DNA of 64,000 bases from CAYRFF01 sp964436125 (GTDB lineage: Bacteria; Bacteroidota; Bacteroidia; Chitinophagales; Saprospiraceae), in the NCBI GenBank assembly GCA_964436125.1, contig CAYTBT010000013.1:1-64000 (forward strand). The letters are read 5' to 3'. The position numbers were made by a program, and so were the translations under genes. This document shows positions 1 through 7,598 of this stretch, piece after piece. The notes below the pieces were generated by a model, which did not search any database, was not told the origin of the DNA, and worked only from the letters and a program-made list of their open reading frames with translations. The stretch's first letter is position 1. Each line of letters begins with the position of its first letter.

Positions 1-55
1 GGTGCTGAGGTGCTGAGGTGCTGAGGTGCTGAGGTGCTGAGGTGCTGAGGTGCTG
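1..55. repeat. 8-bp tandem repeat (GGTGCTGA), cut by window edge
   Basis: Unit GGTGCTGA is repeated without mismatch about 6.9 times and begins at base 1, so the array may extend beyond the window. On the plus strand every frame is closed by TGA. On the minus strand the array is open in all frames and reads as repeated SAPQHLST. An ATG at 61-63 on the minus strand runs directly into it. Confidence 0.95.
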
Positions 56-63
56 TATTTCAT

Positions 64-449
64 AATCTGCTTGGTTTTATTTAATTAATAACATTACCAT
101 TTCAGCGAATATAATTCATTAAATTGAGAATATCAATTTTTAGCAGACATAAATTTAAATTTTCTGCTTATTTATTACCCAAATCATGCATTAGAAATTG
201 AAGATGACCGAGTTTAATATTGTGAAGCAATATCATTGATACTGAATGTATCAATGCGAGGGATCCTCCTACGGCGTACTAAAGACTGAGCTCCTGCGAG
301 TGGGATTTTACAAAACCCTGTGAATACAAGCACTTGCCCGGTGGAATACGACCTCCGGTCGTGCCGTCAAAGAATAGATTTATCCCGATTATACAATCGC
401 TAAGTAGTAAAATACCGAAATGAGATAGGGAAAAAGAATGGAAAAATAA
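64..449. other. intergenic region with no recognised gene
   Basis: AT-rich on the left, with a GC-richer patch at about 255-372. That patch contains a perfect short hairpin at 348-362 (ACGACC, loop TCC, GGTCGT) and an imperfect one at 302-318. I see no coding region, tRNA or clear terminator. It lies downstream of the minus-strand DivIC-like gene. Confidence 0.5.
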
Positions 450-764
450 TTATTTGTCGCTTTCTATGTTAAAAATATAGATATCTTCATTTTTCTTGTG
501 CATATAGTATTCTTCTCGTGCAAATTCTTCCAGGTCATCATTAATATGATCTCTATATGCCTTGGTCTCTTTTATCTCATTCTTATAGTATTCCATTTCA
601 GTCTCCATCTCATTAATAGTCTGAGAAAGCCTCCACTGATTAATGAGGTTATACTTATCAAAAAAAGCAATGTATATAAATGATGAGATTAATAGAATAC
701 TGTATTTATGCTCTACAATATATCTACTGATTTTATGACTTTTAAGGTAGTATAGTATCTTCAT
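450..764 (-). CDS. septum formation initiator family protein (DivIC/FtsB-like)
   Basis: Small bitopic membrane protein of 104 aa, probably a cell-division protein linking the late divisome subunits. It has a basic cytoplasmic N-terminus, one membrane segment at about residues 22-38, a coiled-coil stretch at about 46-70, and the typical tail in which an acidic helix (EEFAREEYYM) precedes a short hydrophobic strand (DIYIF). The family is normally 90-110 aa, so the gene looks complete. It lies downstream of eno, as is common for FtsB/DivIC in many bacteria. A -7 box TATATTTG sits 27 bp upstream of the ATG, so it can probably be transcribed separately. Assignment to DivIC rather than FtsB is not possible from sequence alone. 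Confidence 0.8.
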   Translation of the reverse strand: MKILYYLKSHKISRYIVEHKYSILLISSFIYIAFFDKYNLINQWRLSQTINEMETEMEYYKNEIKETKAYRDHINDDLEEFAREEYYMHKKNEDIYIFNIESDK

Positions 765-790
765 ATTACATTTTTCTTTAATATGTAGAG

Positions 791-798
791 CAAATATA
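791..798 (-). promoter_or_regulatory. -7 promoter box TATATTTG upstream of the DivIC-like gene
   Basis: Perfect match to the Bacteroidota -7 consensus TAnnTTTG on the minus strand, 27 bp before the ATG of the DivIC-like gene and inside the 72-bp gap after eno. No convincing -33 box was identified. Confidence 0.5.
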
Positions 799-836
799 CA
801 TATTATTAATAAATGTAATATATAAATACCGGTTTT

Positions 837-2117
837 TTACTTAAAAAGATTCAAACCGGGATAAAAAGCAGCTTCGCCGAGTCCTTCTTCAATGCGGAGG
901 AGCTGATTGTACTTAGCTATCCGTTCTGACCTTGATGCAGAACCAGTTTTAATCTGGCCTGTATTAAAAGCAACGCTGAGGTCAGCAATTGTCGTATCGG
1001 CAGTTTCACCGGATCGATGACTGACGACGGCCGTAAAACCATGACGTATTGCCATCTGTATAGCATCGATTGTTTCCGTAACCGTCCCGATCTGGTTCAT
1101 TTTAACGAGGATTGAGTTTCCAATTCCTTCTTGGATACCACGACTGAGGCGCTCTACATTAGTCACAAAGAGGTCGTCACCGACGAGTTGGATATCCTCG
1201 TTCAATTCATCCGTAAGGGTTTTCCATCCGTCCCAGTCGTCTTCGCTGAGGCCATCTTCGATAGATTTTATCGGATATTCTGCAGTCCAGTGTTTATAGA
1301 GGTCTATCATTTCATCGGCGGTACGTACAGTCCCATCGGAAGAAAGTTTATAGACATTTGCGGAAGCATCATAAAATTCAGAAGCGGCAACATCGAGGGC
1401 AATCACCAGATCTTCACCGGGAGTATAGCCGGCTTTTTCAATCGCCATCATAATAAAATCAAGTGCAGATTTATTATTAGCAATGTTCGGAGCAAATCCG
1501 CCTTCATCGCCGACATTGGTAGAAAGATTTTTCTCCTGAAGCACCTTTTTCAAGTTGTGAAACACCTCTGCTCCCATCCGCAAGCCTTCTGAAAAGCAAG
1601 CGGCACCTACCGGCATAACCATAAATTCCTGGATATCGATATTGTTATCAGCGTGTTCTCCTCCGTTGAGAATATTCATCATGGGCACCGGGAGTACGTG
1701 TGCATTGGTCCCACCCAGATAACGATAAAGCGGCATATTCAGCGAGGAGGCAGCGGCTTTGGCAACAGCCATTGAAACCGCGAGAAGGGCATTTGCGCCA
1801 AGCTTTCCCTTATTCTCTGTCCCATCCAATTCAATGAGGAGTCGATCGATGCTCCGTTGCTCATAAATGTTCTGTCCTTGAAGTGCCGGATTAATCAATG
1901 TATCAATATGAGCGCAAGCTTCAAGCACACCTTTGCCTAGGTAGCGATTTATATCACCATCGCGTAGTTCTACGGCCTCGTGGACACCGGTTGAAGCACC
2001 GGATGGAACTGCCGCACGTGCAAGCACGCCCTGATCGGTTAACAACTCAGCTTCAACGGTCGGATTTCCTCGTGAATCCAGTATCTCACGTGCAATAACT
2101 TGTTTTATCCTTGCCAT
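837..2117 (-). CDS. eno: enolase (phosphopyruvate hydratase)
   Basis: Interconverts 2-phosphoglycerate and phosphoenolpyruvate in glycolysis and gluconeogenesis. Numbering from an in-frame ATG two codons upstream (2123), the conserved features are: the SGASTG loop at 41-46; catalytic Glu207 in NVGDEGG; Mg ligands Asp244, Glu289 and Asp316; catalytic Lys341 in LVKMNQ; His369 in SHRSGE; and Lys392. Length about 426 aa is normal. I prefer the ATG at 2117 (MARIK) because enolases start near this motif. The ATG at 2123 directly abuts the carA stop and is also possible. It follows carA closely and is probably cotranscribed with it, a linkage often seen in Bacteroidota. Confidence 0.97.
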   Translation of the reverse strand: MARIKQVIAREILDSRGNPTVEAELLTDQGVLARAAVPSGASTGVHEAVELRDGDINRYLGKGVLEACAHIDTLINPALQGQNIYEQRSIDRLLIELDGTENKGKLGANALLAVSMAVAKAAASSLNMPLYRYLGGTNAHVLPVPMMNILNGGEHADNNIDIQEFMVMPVGAACFSEGLRMGAEVFHNLKKVLQEKNLSTNVGDEGGFAPNIANNKSALDFIMMAIEKAGYTPGEDLVIALDVAASEFYDASANVYKLSSDGTVRTADEMIDLYKHWTAEYPIKSIEDGLSEDDWDGWKTLTDELNEDIQLVGDDLFVTNVERLSRGIQEGIGNSILVKMNQIGTVTETIDAIQMAIRHGFTAVVSHRSGETADTTIADLSVAFNTGQIKTGSASRSERIAKYNQLLRIEEGLGEAAFYPGLNLFK

Positions 2118-2123
2118 ATACAT

Positions 2124-3218
2124 TTAATTCAATAGGTCAATAAATTCATCAAATAAATACATTGCATCATGTGGTCCCGGAGATGCTTCAGGATGATATT
2201 GTACAGACATCACTTTTTTCTCTTTCAAGCGTAAGCCTTCAATGGAGTTGTCATTCAGATTGATGTGTGTTACCTCTACTGTATCCTTATGCTTTTCCAT
2301 CTCATCGGAGCTGACGCCAAATCCATGGTTCTGGGAAGTTATTTCACAAGTATTGCGCAGCATATTTTTCACAGGATGATTGATTCCACGGTGACCGTGA
2401 TGCATTTTATATGTAGGAATTCCTTGTGACAATGCCAAAAGTTGATGTCCGAGACAGATTCCAAATATAGGAATGTCATCATCGAGCATTTTCTGTAACT
2501 CGATAAGGGCATAATCCATGGCAGCAGGATCGCCCGGGCCATTGGACAGGTAGATGCCGTCGGGCTTCCACTTTTTAATTTCCTCATAGGCTGTTCTCGC
2601 AGGAAATACCGATAGATAGCAATCCCGATCGGCAAAGCATTGCAGGCTATTCTGCTTTACGCCATAATCCATAACGGCAATCCTATAATGTGCATTCTCA
2701 TTTCCTACAAAATATCTTTCTTTTGTTGACACTTCTGAAGCAAGCTCGAGTCCACTCATGCTAGGCACATCGGCCAATTGTTTCTTTAAACTATCAATAT
2801 CATCAGTTTCTGAGCTGATGATGGCATTCATAGCTCCCTTGGAGCGGATATGACGGACAATAGCACGGCTATCGACATCAGCTATCCCGACGACATTCCG
2901 TGAACTCAGGTATTCTTGGAGGCTATGATCGGCATTTTCTCTAGAGTAGTGATCGGCAAAATCCCGGCATATTAAACCGGATATTTTCACAGAATCAGAT
3001 TCATTATCCTCGGAAATTGCTCCATAATTCCCGATATGCGAATTGGTCATTACGAGAAGCTGGCCGTAGTATGATGGATCGGTAAATACTTCTTGATAAC
3101 CTGTCATTCCGGTATTAAAACAGAGTTCACCTGTTGTAGTTCCTATTGCTCCGATAGCACGTCCACGATAAATAGTCCCGTCGTTGAGGAGTAGAATTGC
3201 TGTATTGTTCTTGGTCAT
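2124..3218 (-). CDS. carA: carbamoyl-phosphate synthase small (glutaminase) subunit
   Basis: Hydrolyses glutamine and channels ammonia to the large subunit CarB for carbamoyl phosphate (pyrimidines and arginine). The N-terminal small-chain domain is followed by a class I glutamine amidotransferase domain. With the start at 3218 the nucleophile is about Cys255 (GICLGHQ) and the triad is completed by His342 and Glu344 (QYHPEAS). The start is MTKNN at 3218. A longer reading from GTG at 3290 would run through the rplQ terminator and the carA -7 box, so it is rejected. Length 364 aa is usual. carB is not in the window. Its stop touches the start region of eno. Confidence 0.96.
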   Translation of the reverse strand: MTKNNTAILLLNDGTIYRGRAIGAIGTTTGELCFNTGMTGYQEVFTDPSYYGQLLVMTNSHIGNYGAISEDNESDSVKISGLICRDFADHYSRENADHSLQEYLSSRNVVGIADVDSRAIVRHIRSKGAMNAIISSETDDIDSLKKQLADVPSMSGLELASEVSTKERYFVGNENAHYRIAVMDYGVKQNSLQCFADRDCYLSVFPARTAYEEIKKWKPDGIYLSNGPGDPAAMDYALIELQKMLDDDIPIFGICLGHQLLALSQGIPTYKMHHGHRGINHPVKNMLRNTCEITSQNHGFGVSSDEMEKHKDTVEVTHINLNDNSIEGLRLKEKKVMSVQYHPEASPGPHDAMYLFDEFIDLLN

Positions 3219-3232
3219 ATTAAAGATTTTCA

Positions 3233-3240
3233 CAAATGTA
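3233..3240 (-). promoter_or_regulatory. -7 promoter box TACATTTG for carA-eno
   Basis: Perfect TAnnTTTG on the minus strand, 15 bp before the carA ATG at 3218. Transcription starting about 7 nt downstream would leave a leader of only about 8 nt. It lies just downstream of the rplQ terminator, so carA-eno seems to be a separate transcription unit. The -33 region is not convincing. Confidence 0.6.
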
Positions 3241-3260
3241 AGAAGGATTTTAAGAAACAT

Positions 3261-3292
3261 AAAAAAAGGCGCAGAATATGACTTCTGCACCT
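3261..3292 (-). terminator. intrinsic terminator of the ribosomal-protein cluster after rplQ
   Basis: On the minus strand a 9-bp stem (GGTGCAGAA / TTCTGCGCC with one G.U pair) and 6-nt loop are followed by seven T. It starts 26 bp after the rplQ stop and ends before the carA promoter. Confidence 0.8.
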
Positions 3293-3317
3293 CGGTAAAA
3301 TTTTTACATAGCTTATG

Positions 3318-3809
3318 TTATTCTTCTTCGCTGCTATGTGACAACTCATTGGCAGCGGCTAAACTGCTTGCTGCACTACCGCCTCCACCTCTACGCGTTC
3401 TGCTTCTCTTCCTTTTACGGCCTGCGGACTTAGCTTGCTGTTTAATATCTTTATTAAAATCAACGAGTTCAATCATTGCCAGTGCGGCGCCGTCGTCTTT
3501 TCTGAAGCCGGTTCTGATAACGCGGGTATAACCACCAGGTCTATCGCCGATAGCCGTAGCAATGGGGCCAAATAGTTCTTTCACTGCATGTTTATTCTGC
3601 AGATGTTTAAATACAACACGTTGTGAGTGAGGAGTATTCTTTTTCCCCTTGGTAATTATCGGTTCGATGAATCGACGCAAGGCCTTTGCTTTGGCAAGGG
3701 TCGTAAAGATACGTTTATGTTCAATAAGGGAATTGGACAAGTTTCTCAACAATGCCTTACGGTGTCCCTTCTTTCTACTTAAATGGTTAAACTTTTTTCC
3801 GTGTCTCAT
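3318..3809 (-). CDS. rplQ: 50S ribosomal protein L17
   Basis: Large-subunit protein bL17. The first ~120 residues match the family (MRHGKKFNHLSRKKGHRKAL, then KALRRFIEPIITKGKK and the GDRPGGYTRV motif). At 163 aa it is longer than the ~127 aa E. coli protein. The extra C-terminal part is an Arg/Lys-rich stretch, a Gly run, then an Ala/Ser segment ending in three Glu. Such tails are frequent in Bacteroidota L17. It is the last gene of the rpsM-rpsK-rpsD-rpoA-rplQ block, 50 bp after rpoA, and is followed by a terminator. Confidence 0.97.
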   Translation of the reverse strand: MRHGKKFNHLSRKKGHRKALLRNLSNSLIEHKRIFTTLAKAKALRRFIEPIITKGKKNTPHSQRVVFKHLQNKHAVKELFGPIATAIGDRPGGYTRVIRTGFRKDDGAALAMIELVDFNKDIKQQAKSAGRKRKRSRTRRGGGGSAASSLAAANELSHSSEEE

Positions 3810-3859
3810 GATATAAGCGGTTTATCTTCGCAACACTTTTCAGTTATTGCAATAATGAA

Positions 3860-4864
3860 TTAATCTTCGTTAAGCTGGTATTTACTTAAATCCATACCAA
3901 ATTGTAAATCTTTATTCTCAAGTAGTTCTTCAATCTCGACGAGAGACTTCTTACCGAAATTTCTAAACTTCAACAAGTCGTGCGACTCATATTCTACGAG
4001 ATCGCCGAGGGAATCAATTTTGGCAGCTTTCAAGCAATTATATGCTCTCACTGACAAATCAAGGTCCTCAAGCGGTGTCTTCAACAGCTTACGCATGTGT
4101 AGAATATGTTCATCAACGACATTCTCTTTTTCTTTACTGACCGCATCAAATGTTATATTCTCATCCGTAATCAGGATAAGGTGTTGAATTAATATACGCG
4201 ATGCTTCTTTAATAGCCTCTTCCGGATGTATAGTTCCATCGGTCTCAATCTGAAAAGTCAACTTTTCATAATCCGTACGTTGTCCTACTCTGGTGTTACC
4301 GATAGAATAGGCAACATTTTTAATAGGCGTGTAGATAGCGTCGATAGGAATAATTCCTATCGGAGCGTCCTTGGGCAGGTTATCATCGGCTGGTACATAG
4401 CCGCGTCCTTTGGTTACAATGAGTTCCATTTCCAGGGTAACAGAAGGCTCCATAGTACAAATAAGGAGATCGGGATTGGTGATTTCAAAGACATTGGTAA
4501 ATTCTTCAATATCCTTGGCTCTGAATTCTTCCTTTCCACTTAAGGTAAGATAAATTGTCTCAGTCGTATCATCCCCTTCTACTTCATCCACGACGCGTTT
4601 AAACCTGACCTGTTTCAGGTTCAAGGTAATATCAATCACGTCTTGAACAACACCTTTTATCGTAGAATACTCGTGATCCACACCGGCAATACGCACTGCA
4701 GAAAGAGCATAGCCATCAAGCGATGAAAGGAGGATCCGCCTCAAGGAATTTCCAATCGTCTGTCCGTAGCCCGGCTCGAGAGGCTTAAACTCAAAAAAGC
4801 CCTCATACTCTGTGGCTTTCTCCAATAAAATTTTATCCGGCTTCTGAAAGTTAAGTAAACTCAT
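3860..4864 (-). CDS. rpoA: DNA-directed RNA polymerase subunit alpha
   Basis: Assembly platform of RNA polymerase. The N-terminal dimerisation domain includes the motif EPGYGQTIGNSLRRILLSS. A linker follows, then the C-terminal domain of about 65 residues with two helix-hairpin-helix segments (SVRAYNCLKAAKI and LKFRNFGKKSLVEI). I take the ATG at 4864 (MSLLNFQKPDK), giving 334 aa. The 14-codon extension upstream looks like leader sequence. The 79-bp gap to rpsD is one of the longest in the cluster and contains a 7-bp inverted repeat (4904-4910 with 4927-4933), which could be regulatory but is not demonstrated. Confidence 0.97.
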   Translation of the reverse strand: MSLLNFQKPDKILLEKATEYEGFFEFKPLEPGYGQTIGNSLRRILLSSLDGYALSAVRIAGVDHEYSTIKGVVQDVIDITLNLKQVRFKRVVDEVEGDDTTETIYLTLSGKEEFRAKDIEEFTNVFEITNPDLLICTMEPSVTLEMELIVTKGRGYVPADDNLPKDAPIGIIPIDAIYTPIKNVAYSIGNTRVGQRTDYEKLTFQIETDGTIHPEEAIKEASRILIQHLILITDENITFDAVSKEKENVVDEHILHMRKLLKTPLEDLDLSVRAYNCLKAAKIDSLGDLVEYESHDLLKFRNFGKKSLVEIEELLENKDLQFGMDLSKYQLNED

Positions 4865-4943
4865 TATATAATTTATTAGAATTGAAAAGACTAAAAAAGA
4901 GTACAATAAGCCCTCTCGTCAGAAGACTTATTGCGCTCTGTTA

Positions 4944-5552
4944 TTACTTAGAATAAAGCTCAACGACAAGCTGAGCATTAATATTTTCAGGAATCTGTTC
5001 CCGTGTAGGCAGCTCGATAAACTTTCCATTGAGCGTATCCGGGCTGAACTCTAGCCAAGGGAATTTCTGCATATTGCTATTATTGGCAACCGATTGTCGT
5101 ATCGTAGTCAAGCCCTGTGACTTAGGACGTACACCGACAATATCACCCGGTTTCACCTGCGTAGAAGGTATATTATTAAGGCCGCCATTCAACACAATAT
5201 GTTTATGAGAGACTAATTGTCTTGCAGCTCGTCTTGTCGGAGCAATCCCCATTCTATAGACGACATTATCAAGTCTAGATTCAAGCAATTGCATAACAAC
5301 CTCATTGGTTACCCCACCGGCACGAGAAGCTTTCTCAAACAAGTTACGGAATTGTCTTTCAAGCAATCCATAAGTATATTTGGCTTTCTGTTTCTCCTTC
5401 AACTGTTCAGCATAATCAGAACGTTGTCTTCTTCTGCTAGCGCCATGTTGCCCCGGAGGATATTTTTTTCTGTCATAATAACGATCCGGGCCATAAATAG
5501 GCTCTCCCAGAGCGCGTGCTTTCTTTGTTTTAGGGCCTGTATATCTTGCCAT
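4944..5552 (-). CDS. rpsD: 30S ribosomal protein S4
   Basis: Primary 16S rRNA-binding protein uS4, 202 aa, with the N-terminal segment MARYTGPKTKKARALGEPIY and the S4 RNA-binding domain at about 95-155 (SRLDNVVYRMG and ARQLVSHKHI). No zinc-binding Cys cluster is present in the N-terminus, so this is the zinc-free form. In enterobacteria S4 represses its own operon. Whether it does so here cannot be judged. Confidence 0.97.
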   Translation of the reverse strand: MARYTGPKTKKARALGEPIYGPDRYYDRKKYPPGQHGASRRRQRSDYAEQLKEKQKAKYTYGLLERQFRNLFEKASRAGGVTNEVVMQLLESRLDNVVYRMGIAPTRRAARQLVSHKHIVLNGGLNNIPSTQVKPGDIVGVRPKSQGLTTIRQSVANNSNMQKFPWLEFSPDTLNGKFIELPTREQIPENINAQLVVELYSK

Positions 5553-5585
5553 TATATAAAAAACTTTAAATTCTTAAGAATATAA

Positions 5586-5984
5586 TTACACTCGACGCTT
5601 TTTGGGTGGTCGGCATCCATTATGAGGAATAGGAGTTACATCAGTAATTTTCTTTACCGCGATTCCACAAGAATCAATTGCACGTATAGCAGCTTCTCTA
5701 CCGCTGCCAGGTCCCTTGACATACACGACACAAGATTTCATACCGAGGTCTCGAGCTACTTCAGCGGCGCTAGTTGCAGCAATCTGAGCGGCAAAAGGCG
5801 TGTTTTTCTTAGATCCTCTGAAACCGGCTTTACCCGCAGAGCCCCAGCTCAATACTTGACCTTGCTGATTGGTCATGCTTACAATAATGTTGTTAAAGCT
5901 AGCTTGAATGTAGGCACAACCCGTCGGGTCCACCTTAGCTTTAATCTGCTTTGCCTTTTTTCTTTTTCCTTTATCTTTAGCCAT
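5586..5984 (-). CDS. rpsK: 30S ribosomal protein S11
   Basis: Platform protein uS11, 132 aa, lining the mRNA exit region with S7. It has a basic Lys-rich N-terminus, the core AYIQASFNNIIVSMTN, the motif VKGPGSGREAAIRAI, and the family C-terminus HNGCRPPKKRRV. Position between rpsM (17 bp upstream) and rpsD is standard. Confidence 0.97.
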   Translation of the reverse strand: MAKDKGKRKKAKQIKAKVDPTGCAYIQASFNNIIVSMTNQQGQVLSWGSAGKAGFRGSKKNTPFAAQIAATSAAEVARDLGMKSCVVYVKGPGSGREAAIRAIDSCGIAVKKITDVTPIPHNGCRPPKKRRV

Positions 5985-6001
5985 AATACTACGCTTAACG
6001 A

Positions 6002-6379
6002 TTATTTAGTTACCTTTTTCTTGTTAGCAACTGTTTTCTTCTTTCCTTTCCGTGTCCGAGCATTGGTCCTGGTTCTCTGCCCGTGAACCGGAAGCCCACG
6101 TCGATGTCTTAAACCACGATAACATGCAATATCCATCAGGCGTTTAATATTCATCTGGACTTGTGAACGCAATTCACCTTCCACAGAATAATCCTCCTGA
6201 ATAATATTGGCGATAGTTCTGATATTATCATCCGTCCAGTCATCAGCATCGATATTTTCATCGATACCGGCTCTTTCAAGGATATCCTCGGCGCTGGACT
6301 TTCCGATTCCATAAATATAGGTTAACGCTATCACGCCACGTTTATTCCGCGGCAAATCAACTCCTGCAATACGTGCCAT
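6002..6379 (-). CDS. rpsM: 30S ribosomal protein S13
   Basis: Head protein uS13, 125 aa, contacting tRNA and forming intersubunit bridges. It begins ARIAGVDLPRNKRGVIALTYIYGIG and carries the HRRGLPVHGQRTRTNARTRKG motif. The last ~12 residues are a lysine-rich tail (KKKTVANKKKVTK). It begins the alpha-operon block directly after rpmJ (22 bp). Confidence 0.97.
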   Translation of the reverse strand: MARIAGVDLPRNKRGVIALTYIYGIGKSSAEDILERAGIDENIDADDWTDDNIRTIANIIQEDYSVEGELRSQVQMNIKRLMDIACYRGLRHRRGLPVHGQRTRTNARTRKGKKKTVANKKKVTK

Positions 6380-6401
6380 AGAAAAATTTAATTTTCAACA
6401 A

Positions 6402-6518
6402 TTATCCCTGACGTTGTTTCATCCTGGGATTCTTTTTATTAATTACATATACTCTTCCCTTCCTTCTCACGATTTTACAATCCGGAGTCCGTTTCTTCAC
6501 TGAAGTTCTTACTTTCAT
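6402..6518 (-). CDS. rpmJ: 50S ribosomal protein L36, zinc-free type
   Basis: Very small protein bL36, 38 aa, starting MKVRTSVKKRT and ending in the diagnostic KQRQG. A longer reading upstream overlaps infA and is not needed. The zinc-binding set of classical L36 (Cys11, Cys14, Cys27, His33) is reduced here to Cys14 only: position 11 is Thr, 27 is Asn and 33 is Met. This is therefore the C-minus form, as often seen in Bacteroidota. Confidence 0.95.
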   Translation of the reverse strand: MKVRTSVKKRTPDCKIVRRKGRVYVINKKNPRMKQRQG

Positions 6519-6528
6519 GATACTTAAT

Positions 6529-6750
6529 TTAGTTTTTATATCTGTAGGTAATTCTACCTCTTGACAAGTCATAAGGTGACATTTCAACAGCAACTTTATC
6601 CCCTGGAAGGATCCGGATGTAATTCATCCGCATTTTGCCGCTGATAGTCGCAATGACTTCATGGTCATTCTCCAATCGCACCCTAAACATTGCATTTGAG
6701 AGTGCTTCTTCTATTATTCCGTCTTGTTTTATTACGTCTTGTTTTGCCAT
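6529..6750 (-). CDS. infA: translation initiation factor IF-1
   Basis: OB-fold factor that binds the ribosomal A site during initiation. With the start at 6750 (MAKQD) it is 73 aa, the family length. Key segments are DGIIEEALSNAMFRVRLENDHEVIATISGKMR and the C-terminal PGDKVAVEMSPYDLSRGRITYRYK. The upstream in-frame ATG at 6771 (MHFENRK) is less likely because it overlaps a promoter-like CATATTTG (6769-6776, minus strand). It is 30 bp from map and 10 bp before rpmJ. Confidence 0.96.
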   Translation of the reverse strand: MAKQDVIKQDGIIEEALSNAMFRVRLENDHEVIATISGKMRMNYIRILPGDKVAVEMSPYDLSRGRITYRYKN

Positions 6751-6780
6751 CTTACGATTTTCGAAGTGCAAATATGAGGA

Positions 6781-7584
6781 TTATTCCCCTAAATACATAA
6801 TATGCTCATTCTTTTTTATTTCTTCTTCCAGATATTCATGCGTTGACAGGATATCCGGCCCCTTTCTCGTGATCGCAATAGAATGTTCATAATGCGCTGA
6901 TGGCTTTCCATCTCTTGTTGAGATTGTCCAGCCGTCTTTAGCTTGTTTTACATGTCTTCTCCCCAGATTAATCATGGGTTCAATTGCAATCACCATTCCC
7001 TCTTTCAAGCGTTTTCCGCTATTTTTCCTTCCATAGTTGGGGATTTCCGGCTTCTCATGTAATTCTTTCCCCACTCCATGCCCTACAAGTTCTCTGACGA
7101 TAGAATAATTTCTACGCCTTTCGGCAAATGTCTGTATCGCATACCCTATATCGCCGACTCGCGCTCTTACACGTGCTTTATTAATCCCCAGATACAAGGC
7201 TTCTCTCGTAGTGCGGCACAATTCCACAACCTCATCATCCACATCGCCCAATAAAAAAGTATATGCAGAATCTCCATAATAGCCATTGAGTTTAACACCA
7301 CAATCCACTGAGATAATATCACCATTTTTAAATGGTTCATCACTCGGAATGCCGTGCACAACAACTTCGTTGGGAGAGATGCATAAGCTATTGGGGAATC
7401 CATTATAATTTTTAAACGCAGGAGAGCCGCCGTGATCACAGATAAATTCTTCTGCCAGCTTATCCAATTCTATGCCTGTCATTCCTATTTTCAACTCAGC
7501 AGCTATCAAGGCGAGTGTTTTAGATAGGACAAGGTTACTTTCTCGGATTAGCTCAATTTCTTCGTGCGTTTTAAAAAATATCAT
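6781..7584 (-). CDS. map: type I methionine aminopeptidase
   Basis: Removes N-terminal methionine from nascent proteins in the cytosol. The pita-bread fold metal ligands are visible: Asp residues in VDCGVKLNGYYGDSAYTF, His in GHGVGKELHEKPEIPNYG, Glu in AIEPMINLG and Glu in YEHSIAITRKG. Length 267 aa is normal and there is no N-terminal zinc-finger extension. It sits between secY and infA, the usual place in Bacteroidota ribosomal clusters. Confidence 0.97.
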   Translation of the reverse strand: MIFFKTHEEIELIRESNLVLSKTLALIAAELKIGMTGIELDKLAEEFICDHGGSPAFKNYNGFPNSLCISPNEVVVHGIPSDEPFKNGDIISVDCGVKLNGYYGDSAYTFLLGDVDDEVVELCRTTREALYLGINKARVRARVGDIGYAIQTFAERRRNYSIVRELVGHGVGKELHEKPEIPNYGRKNSGKRLKEGMVIAIEPMINLGRRHVKQAKDGWTISTRDGKPSAHYEHSIAITRKGPDILSTHEYLEEEIKKNEHIMYLGE

Positions 7585-7598
7585 TCAATGAATCAGCT

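Noticed and set aside
291..303. 13-base match CTCCTGCGAGTGG with the inverted copy at 43686-43698
   Set aside because: Two copies of 13 bases in 64 kb are not unexpected by chance. The flanks differ, so I do not call a dispersed repeat.
1131..1592. 153-codon plus-strand frame inside eno
   Set aside because: Shadow of the strongly conserved enolase gene on the other strand; no independent evidence.
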